DNA of 10,916 nucleotides, taken from assembly GCA_030038765.1 (NCBI GenBank), contig JASHRA010000219.1:1-10916 (forward strand), read 5' to 3'. This DNA is from Candidatus Dormiibacterota bacterium. Its GTDB lineage: Bacteria > Chloroflexota > Dormibacteria > Aeolococcales > Bog-877. Position 1 is the stretch's first letter, and the number at the start of each line of letters is the position of its first letter. Position numbers and translations under genes: made by a program. Positions 6,954 to 10,916 of the stretch are shown here, piece by piece. Below the pieces are notes generated by a model that did no database searches, was not told the origin of the DNA, and worked only from the letters and a program-made list of their open reading frames with translations.

Positions 6954-6968
6954 GCCCGATTATCGGGC
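6954..6968. promoter_or_regulatory. 15-bp palindrome over the femX -10 box, possible operator
   Basis: GCCCGAT-T-ATCGGGC is a perfect inverted repeat of seven bases around one central base. It lies in the 101-bp gap between divergent femX and nfeD and contains the GATAAT box. A protein bound here would cover the femX promoter and sit about 50 bases upstream of the nfeD start. Confidence 0.4.
6959..6964 (-). promoter_or_regulatory. -10 box for the femX transcription unit
   Basis: GATAAT on the minus strand matches TATAAT in 5 of 6 positions. Transcription would start near 6952-6951, at the GTG of the nine-codon leader ORF and about 33 bases before femX itself. No clear -35 is present. It lies inside the 15-bp palindrome. 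Confidence 0.45.
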
Positions 6969-7005
6969 AGCCAAGTTGCCTGCGATTGGGGCTGCAGTTC
7001 GGGGG

Positions 7006-7011
7006 TATGAT
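7006..7011 (+). promoter_or_regulatory. -10 box of the nfeD operon
   Basis: TATGAT (5 of 6 matches to TATAAT) lies 9 bases before the ATG at 7021, so the mRNA would have at most a few leader bases. A TTGGGG at 6986-6991 is only 14 bases upstream, shorter than the usual spacing, so the -35 is uncertain. Confidence 0.55.
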
Positions 7012-7020
7012 CGAAGTGCC

Positions 7021-7803
7021 ATGCAGCGCTGGCAGTTGGTGGGTGCGACATCGCTGGCACTGGCTTGCTCCGTCGGTGCGGCGCTGCCTGCGGCCGCCGC
7101 CGAGGCGGGCCACGGGGTGGCGGCCGGACAGTCGGGCTTGGTCGGTCTGATCGCCAATCCCAACGTCGCCTTCGTCCTGCTGCTGGTGGCGCTGCTCGGT
7201 GTCGGTCTGGAGGTGCTCCACCCTGGGGCTGTGGTCTTCGGTTCCATCGGCGTGCTGGCCGGGGTGGTGGCCGCGATCGGTCTCTTCAACCTCGACGTCA
7301 ATGTCTCGGGGCTGGTCCTGGTGGCCGCTGCAGCGGCTCTCCTGGTGGTGGACACGTCCGGTCACAGCCATGGCGTGCTGAGCGTGGCCGGAACCGCGGC
7401 GGCCGTGGCCGGTGGCCTTCTCCTCTTCGGAGGACCGGGCTCGGCCTCCGGCGTCAACCTCGCAGCCCTGCTGATCGTGCCGGTGGGCTGGGCCGCGGTC
7501 TGGGTCACGCTGAGCCGGCGGGCGCTCAAGGTCCGCCACCTCCCCTTCGCGTCCAGCAGCCACGAGCTCCTGGGACTGAGCGGGGTGGTGCGCCAGGGCG
7601 GGGCGGAGGCGGGGATCGCGGCGGTCGAGGGTGAGCTGTGGCGGGTCGTGAGCCTGGACGGCCAGCCCTTGAGGGCCGGACAGCGGGTCACGGTGATGGC
7701 CGAAGATGGACTGACGCTGGTGGTGGAGCCAGCGAGCGTTGACGTTTCTGCCGCAGGTCTTCCTGATCCCACGAAGGCCGACAGCCAGCGCTCCAGGACC
7801 TGA
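7021..7803 (+). CDS. NfeD-family membrane protein, form without a protease domain
   Basis: NfeD proteins are membrane partners of SPFH/stomatin proteins and are thought to take part in membrane quality control; the exact role is unclear. The 260-residue protein begins with a signal peptide (MQRWQLVGATSLALA...) with a likely cleavage after the ALPAAAA run near residue 27. Residues 44-68, ending in the family pattern NPNVAFVLLLVALLG then LEVLHPG, start a block of four or five hydrophobic segments reaching residue 164. The last ~75 residues (LGLSGVV, ELWRVVSLDG, LRAGQRVTVM) match the soluble C-terminal OB-fold. The ClpP-like serine protease domain of long NfeD proteins is absent. ATG 7021 is chosen because the signal peptide begins there; the frame is open from 6943 but that part precedes the promoter. 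The stop overlaps the Shine-Dalgarno of the next gene. Confidence 0.88.
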   Translation: MQRWQLVGATSLALACSVGAALPAAAAEAGHGVAAGQSGLVGLIANPNVAFVLLLVALLGVGLEVLHPGAVVFGSIGVLAGVVAAIGLFNLDVNVSGLVLVAAAAALLVVDTSGHSHGVLSVAGTAAAVAGGLLLFGGPGSASGVNLAALLIVPVGWAAVWVTLSRRALKVRHLPFASSSHELLGLSGVVRQGGAEAGIAAVEGELWRVVSLDGQPLRAGQRVTVMAEDGLTLVVEPASVDVSAAGLPDPTKADSQRSRT

Positions 7804-7808
7804 GGAGG
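7803..7808 (+). promoter_or_regulatory. Shine-Dalgarno site of the slipin gene
   Basis: AGGAGG ends 8 bases before the ATG at 7817 and overlaps the last base of the nfeD TGA stop. It decides the start of the SPFH gene, whose frame is open from 7739. Confidence 0.85.
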
Positions 7809-7816
7809 ACAGTCTG

Positions 7817-8683
7817 ATGGGCGGAATCTTTGCGACCGTCGTGGTCCTGGTGGTGCTGATACTGCTGGTCACCGTCGGCACTGGCTTCAGGGTGATCTAC
7901 GAGTACGAGCGAGGCGTGGTCTTCCGTCTGGGCCGCCTCATCGACGTCAAGGGCCCGGGGCCCCGGCTGATCATTCCCTTTGGCATCGACCGGCTCCTCA
8001 AGATCGACCTCCGTATAAATGTGCACCAGGTTCCCGCCCAGGACGTGATCACCAAGGACAACGTGACGGTGCGCGTCACTGCCGTCGTTTTCTTCCGAGT
8101 GGTGGACGCGCGTGATGCCTATGTGAAAGTCAACGACTACCGCAGCAGCATCTCCACGGCCGCGCAGACCACGCTTCGTTCGATCCTGGGACAGTCGACC
8201 CTGGACGAGCTCCTGAGCCAGCGGGAGAAGGTCAACGCGGAGCTGCAGACGGTGATCGACGAGCAGACGGAGCCGTGGGGGGTGAAGGTCACGGCGGTCG
8301 AGGTGAAGGACGTTGACCTGCCGCAGTCGATGCAGCGCGCCATGGCGCTTCAGGCCGAGGCCGAGCGAGAGAAGCGCGCCAAGATCATCCGCGCCGAAGG
8401 TGAGTTCCAGTCCGCCCAGCAGCTGAGCGACGCGGCCGTGGTCATCGGCAAGGAGCCCGCCACCCTGCAGTTGCGGTATCTGCAGACCCTCTCCGAGATC
8501 GGAACGGAGCAGAACACCGTGGTGGTCTTCCCACTGCCGCTGGACCTGGTCCAGCCCTTCATCGACATCAGCTCCCGGGCCCGCCAGGGCGGCGGCCCCG
8601 CCGAGCCGGGCAAGCCGGCAGAGAACGGGGGGCGGGCGGTGGTGAGGGCGCCCCGGGCTGTCCGACCTCCCAAGGGCGCCTAA
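7817..8683 (+). CDS. SPFH/band-7 protein (slipin, stomatin-like)
   Basis: Slipins are membrane-anchored scaffold proteins that form oligomers in lipid microdomains; bacterial members are commonly encoded next to nfeD. The protein is 288 residues. It has one N-terminal membrane segment (about residues 3-22, FATVVVLVVLILLVTV), then the SPFH domain from about residue 24, with ERGVVFRLGR at 31-40, GPGPRLIIPFGIDRL at 46-60, the QDVITKDNVTVRVTAVVFFR strand region at 75-94, and WGVKVTAVEVKDVDLP at 154-169. A charged helix, EAEREKRAKIIRAEGEFQSA (181-200), is the usual coiled-coil oligomerisation segment. The tail after residue 255 is rich in Gly, Pro and Arg and probably disordered. The ATG at 7817 has a strong Shine-Dalgarno. 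It lies 13 bases after nfeD and clearly shares its mRNA. Confidence 0.95.
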   Translation: MGGIFATVVVLVVLILLVTVGTGFRVIYEYERGVVFRLGRLIDVKGPGPRLIIPFGIDRLLKIDLRINVHQVPAQDVITKDNVTVRVTAVVFFRVVDARDAYVKVNDYRSSISTAAQTTLRSILGQSTLDELLSQREKVNAELQTVIDEQTEPWGVKVTAVEVKDVDLPQSMQRAMALQAEAEREKRAKIIRAEGEFQSAQQLSDAAVVIGKEPATLQLRYLQTLSEIGTEQNTVVVFPLPLDLVQPFIDISSRARQGGGPAEPGKPAENGGRAVVRAPRAVRPPKGA

Positions 8684-8690
8684 CACTCGC

Positions 8691-9446
8691 TTGCGCTCCA
8701 ACGTGGGCCCGGACGGGGACGAGTCCCCGGGAGGCAGCCGGTGCCTGCTCCTCGGATCCGGGGAGTTCGAGCCGTGGGTGTCGGAGGCCGAGTCCTTGGC
8801 CCTCGAGGGATCGGGAGGCGACGGGTCGGTCGCGGTCCTGGCGACCGCCAGCGCCCCGGAGGGGGAGGCCGTCTTCGATCGGTGGCAAGAGATGGCCCTG
8901 ACCCATTACGCCGAGATGGGTCTCCGGGCCCGGGCCCTGCCGCTGCGGACCCGGTCCGACGCCGAGGATCCGGAGATCGCGGCGCGGCTGGCCGACTGCA
9001 GCATGGTCTTCTTCTCGGGTGGGAACCCGGAGTACCTGGCGACGACGCTGAGGGCCACGCGGTCCTGGGCGGCGATCCTCGCGGCACTCGAGGGAGGCGC
9101 CGTCTACGGCGGTTGCAGCGCTGGCGCCATGGTCGCCGGGAGTGCCGACGGCCGCCACCGCGCGGCCGTGCGCTTCCAGTTCAGCGGAGGGCTCGGACTG
9201 TGCCCGCGGACCGTTTTCGGGGTCCACTGGGACTCAGTATTCATGCGGCTTCTGCGCCCTGCGGTGCAGAGCGGCGTGCCCGAGGGCCACGTGCTCATCG
9301 GGATCGCCGAGCGCTCAGCGATTCTGTCCCGAGGAGGTCCCTGGGAGGTCTATGGGTCAGGGCTCATCGAGGTCCGGCAGGGGTCCGCGAAGAGCCTCTA
9401 CCGGGCCGGCGACTCGTTCTCGGAGGGCCTCCCCCAGGCCCAGTAG
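8691..9446 (+). CDS. Peptidase S51 / cyanophycinase-like protein
   Basis: Member of the class-I glutamine-amidotransferase-like superfamily that includes cyanophycinase and dipeptidase E, which use a Ser-His-Glu triad. From TTG 8691 the protein has 251 residues. An opening strand CLLLGSGEFE near residues 18-27 is followed by VFFSGGNPEYL (106-116) and the nucleophile elbow GGCSAGAM (140-147) with Ser143. VFGVHWDSVF and IGIAERSAIL stand where the family has its conserved His/Asp and GIDE blocks; here the latter reads GIAE, a deviation. No signal peptide is seen. The substrate cannot be told, and nothing near it suggests cyanophycin synthesis. The start may be TTG 8691 or GTG 8703, both in frame and without Shine-Dalgarno. 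It follows the slipin stop by 7 or 19 bases, so is probably third in the nfeD operon. Confidence 0.8.
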   Translation: MRSNVGPDGDESPGGSRCLLLGSGEFEPWVSEAESLALEGSGGDGSVAVLATASAPEGEAVFDRWQEMALTHYAEMGLRARALPLRTRSDAEDPEIAARLADCSMVFFSGGNPEYLATTLRATRSWAAILAALEGGAVYGGCSAGAMVAGSADGRHRAAVRFQFSGGLGLCPRTVFGVHWDSVFMRLLRPAVQSGVPEGHVLIGIAERSAILSRGGPWEVYGSGLIEVRQGSAKSLYRAGDSFSEGLPQAQ

Positions 9447-9460
9447 CGAACCCGTCACGT

Positions 9461-9476
9461 TGTTTCACGTGAAACG
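9461..9476. promoter_or_regulatory. parS centromere site
   Basis: TGTTTCACGTGAAACG matches the near-universal chromosomal parS consensus TGTTTCACGTGAAACA at 15 of 16 positions, differing only in the last base. ParB loads here with CTP and spreads over flanking DNA for origin segregation. It ends 25 bases before parA and overlaps the place where the -35 of the parA promoter should be, so ParB could also repress or shape parAB transcription. Confidence 0.93.
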
Positions 9477-9488
9477 CGAGCCCGCTCC

Positions 9489-9494
9489 TATACT
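9489..9494 (+). promoter_or_regulatory. -10 box of parAB
   Basis: TATACT, identical to the box before the sigma-like gene, lies 7 bases before the ATG of parA. Transcription would start at or just before the ATG, giving a leaderless mRNA. The -35 position falls in the parS site. Confidence 0.6.
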
Positions 9495-9501
9495 GCCGCA
9501 C

Positions 9502-10284
9502 ATGCCGCGCCCCAAGGTCATCACCGTCTGCAACCAGAAGGGTGGGGTGGGCAAGACGACGACGGCCGTGAACCTCTCCGCGGCGCTCGGGGAGCGGGGC
9601 CTCAAGGTCCTCTTGGTGGACTGCGACCCGCAGGGAAACGCCACTTCCGGTCTCGGGATCCGCTCCTCGGACCTGGTCAGCTCCATATACGACGTGGTCG
9701 TGTTGGGCCAGCCCCTGGCCGAGGTCGCGGTCCCAATCGAGTCCGTAAAGGGGGTCACGCTGGTGCCCTCGACACTCGCCCTGGCGGGCTCTGAGCTGGA
9801 GTTGGCCGAGCTGCCGCTCCGCGAGTCACGCCTCCGCCTGGCACTGGACGGGATAGACGAGTACGACTACGTCCTCCTGGACACGCCGCCGTCGCTCGGC
9901 CTGCTGACGGTCAACTGCCTGGTCGCCGCCGAGTCCCTGCTGATCCCGCTCCAGTGCGAGTACTACGCGCTCGAGGGCCTCAGCCAGCTGACCCAGACCC
10001 AGTCGCTGGTGAAGCAGTCGCTCAACCCATCCCTTTCGCTGCTGGGAATCGTGATGACCCTCTTCGACCCCCGGACGATCCTCAGCAGCCAGGTGGTGTC
10101 CGAGGTCCGCCGGCAGTTCGCCGAGGATGCCTTCAACACCGTCATCCCGCGATCCGTCAGGCTCAGCGAGGCGCCCAGCCACGGCCTCCCGATCACAATC
10201 TACGACCCCTCCGGTCGGGGCTCGGCAGCCTACCGCGCCCTGGCTGAGGAGATGCTCCTGCGCTGCGAGCGAGTCGCGGCATGA
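9502..10284 (+). CDS. parA: Chromosome-partitioning ATPase ParA (Soj type)
   Basis: ParA is a deviant-Walker ATPase that binds the nucleoid as an ATP dimer and pulls ParB-parS complexes apart. The protein is 260 residues, the usual length of small chromosomal ParA/Soj proteins without an N-terminal HTH domain. KGGVGKTT at 13-20 is the deviant Walker A motif with signature Lys13 and Lys18, VDCDPQGNATSGLG near 39-52 is the A' motif with Asp42, and VLLDTPPSLG at 124-133 contains the Walker B Asp127. The C-terminal RSVRLSEAPSHGLPI and YDPSGRGSAAY blocks are standard. ATG 9502 is chosen over the open frame back to 9142, which overlaps the S51 gene. It overlaps parB by ATGA. Segregation rather than plasmid maintenance is inferred from the canonical chromosomal parS. 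Confidence 0.97.
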   Translation: MPRPKVITVCNQKGGVGKTTTAVNLSAALGERGLKVLLVDCDPQGNATSGLGIRSSDLVSSIYDVVVLGQPLAEVAVPIESVKGVTLVPSTLALAGSELELAELPLRESRLRLALDGIDEYDYVLLDTPPSLGLLTVNCLVAAESLLIPLQCEYYALEGLSQLTQTQSLVKQSLNPSLSLLGIVMTLFDPRTILSSQVVSEVRRQFAEDAFNTVIPRSVRLSEAPSHGLPITIYDPSGRGSAAYRALAEEMLLRCERVAA

Positions 10285-10916
10285 CCAAGCGGAGGGGGCT
10301 GGGGCGGGGCCTGGAACAGCTGATCCCCACTGGGACCGCGCCCGGATTCGGCACACCGGTTCCCGGAGCGGGGGCCAGGGAGGTCCCCATCGCCCTCATC
10401 GATCCCAACCCGGAGCAGCCGCGCACCAACTTCGACGAAGCGACGCTGCGGGCGCTGGCGGCCTCGATCCAGGCCTACGGAATCCTCCAGCCGCTGGTGG
10501 TGGAGCCAACCGCGGACCGGTTCCAGCTCGTGGCCGGGGAGCGGCGGCTGCGGGCCGCCGAGATGGCGGGCCTGACCCGGGTGCCCGCCGTGGTGCGGCC
10601 CATCGGTGCCGAGCGCGAGCAGCTGGAGATAGCGCTCATGGAGAACCTCCAGCGCACCGACCTGTCGGCGCTGGAGGAAGCGCGCGCGTTCTCGCGGCTG
10701 TGTGATGTCTTCGGCCTGACCCAGGAGCAGGTGGCCCAGCGCGTGGGACGCAGCCGCTCGGCGGTCGCCAACACCATGCGCCTGCTGCAGGCGGTCCCCG
10801 AGGTCCAGGTGGCCCTCCGCGACGGCAGGATCTCGGCGGCGCACGCCCGGGCGCTGCTGGGGATGACCGAGCCCGCGCAGCAGGCCAAGGCACTCGCACG
10901 CGTGCTCGCCCAGGAG
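10281..10916 (+). CDS. parB: Chromosome-partitioning protein ParB (Spo0J type), C-terminally cut by the window
   Basis: ParB binds parS and acts as a CTP-gated sliding clamp for chromosome segregation. The first 212 residues are present; the C-terminal dimerisation domain is outside the window. The N-terminal KRRGLGRGLEQLIP (3-16) is the ParA-stimulating peptide typical of the family. IDPNPEQPRTNFDE (40-53) and GILQPLVV (67-74) start the CTP-binding domain, AGERRLRAA (85-93) holds the GERRxRA arginine patch, and ENLQRTDLSALEEA (121-134) is the conserved ENxQRxxLxxxEEA motif. LTQEQVAQRVGRSRSAVANT at about 146-165 is the helix-turn-helix that reads parS. The ATG shares ATGA with the parA stop, so the two are translationally coupled. 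Confidence 0.96.
   Translation, partial: MTKRRGLGRGLEQLIPTGTAPGFGTPVPGAGAREVPIALIDPNPEQPRTNFDEATLRALAASIQAYGILQPLVVEPTADRFQLVAGERRLRAAEMAGLTRVPAVVRPIGAEREQLEIALMENLQRTDLSALEEARAFSRLCDVFGLTQEQVAQRVGRSRSAVANTMRLLQAVPEVQVALRDGRISAAHARALLGMTEPAQQAKALARVLAQE

Noticed and set aside
6922..7881. 319-residue open frame antisense to nfeD, ending in the femX leader region
   Set aside because: It is opposite a convincing membrane protein gene and is His/Arg/Gln-rich. Only its last nine codons, starting at GTG 6951, coincide with the promoter-linked leader ORF.
8641..8690. Repeated GGGCGCC motifs near the end of the slipin gene
   Set aside because: They are short GC-rich coincidences inside codons and show no stem-loop with a T-tract, so no terminator or repeat element is supported.
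7688..8701. 337-residue open frame antisense to the slipin gene
   Set aside because: It is a shadow of the well-supported SPFH gene and shows no motif or ribosome binding site.
9142..9501. 120-codon upstream extension of parA
   Set aside because: It lies in another frame of the S51 gene and would include the parS site and the promoter. The family N terminus begins at ATG 9502.

Overview
The window is a 10.9 kb stretch of high-GC, gene-dense bacterial chromosome with eleven protein-coding genes, two of them cut by the window edges. I see no mobile element, CRISPR array, tRNA or rRNA. Split glycine decarboxylase genes (gcvPA and gcvPB), frequent GTG/TTG starts, a FemAB-family peptidoglycan aminoacyltransferase and several apparently leaderless genes suggest a high-GC lineage of the Terrabacteria type, perhaps Chloroflexota or Dormibacterota. 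That placement is inference. Most Actinobacteria carry a single fused GcvP, which argues mildly against them. A parAB operon with a parS site indicates the main chromosome, probably near its replication origin.

Layout. From 1 to 3686, on the minus strand and read right to left, lies one operon: a degenerate sigma-70-like protein, gcvT, gcvH, gcvPA and the start of gcvPB. These encode the glycine cleavage system except its L protein. From 3757 to 5229 on the plus strand is zwf, glucose-6-phosphate dehydrogenase. It diverges from the sigma-like gene across a 70-bp double promoter. From 5226 to 6919, minus strand, are an unrecognised protein (probable SRPBCC-like fold plus a C-terminal SH3-like segment) and a FemX-type protein. 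zwf and the unrecognised gene meet tail to tail and share the four bases CTAG as both stop codons. From 7021 to 9446, plus strand, are nfeD, an SPFH/stomatin-like (slipin) gene and a peptidase S51-like gene. A parS site (9461-9476) and parA-parB close the window.

The most consistent pattern is regulatory. Every gene that begins a transcription unit has a TANNNT-type -10 box only 6-9 bases before its start codon and no Shine-Dalgarno sequence, as expected for leaderless or near-leaderless mRNAs. Internal operon genes instead use a Shine-Dalgarno site (gcvH, slipin) or a 4-base stop/start overlap (gcvT, gcvPB, parB). The femX unit fits only if its leaderless start belongs to a nine-codon leader ORF that ends two bases before femX.

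The two least ordinary proteins are the sigma-like protein heading the gcv operon and the SRPBCC/SH3-like protein. The sigma-like protein keeps the region 2.1/2.2 core-binding signature and a region-3-like segment, but has lost the promoter-melting aromatics and region 4. The remaining genes are standard housekeeping families.
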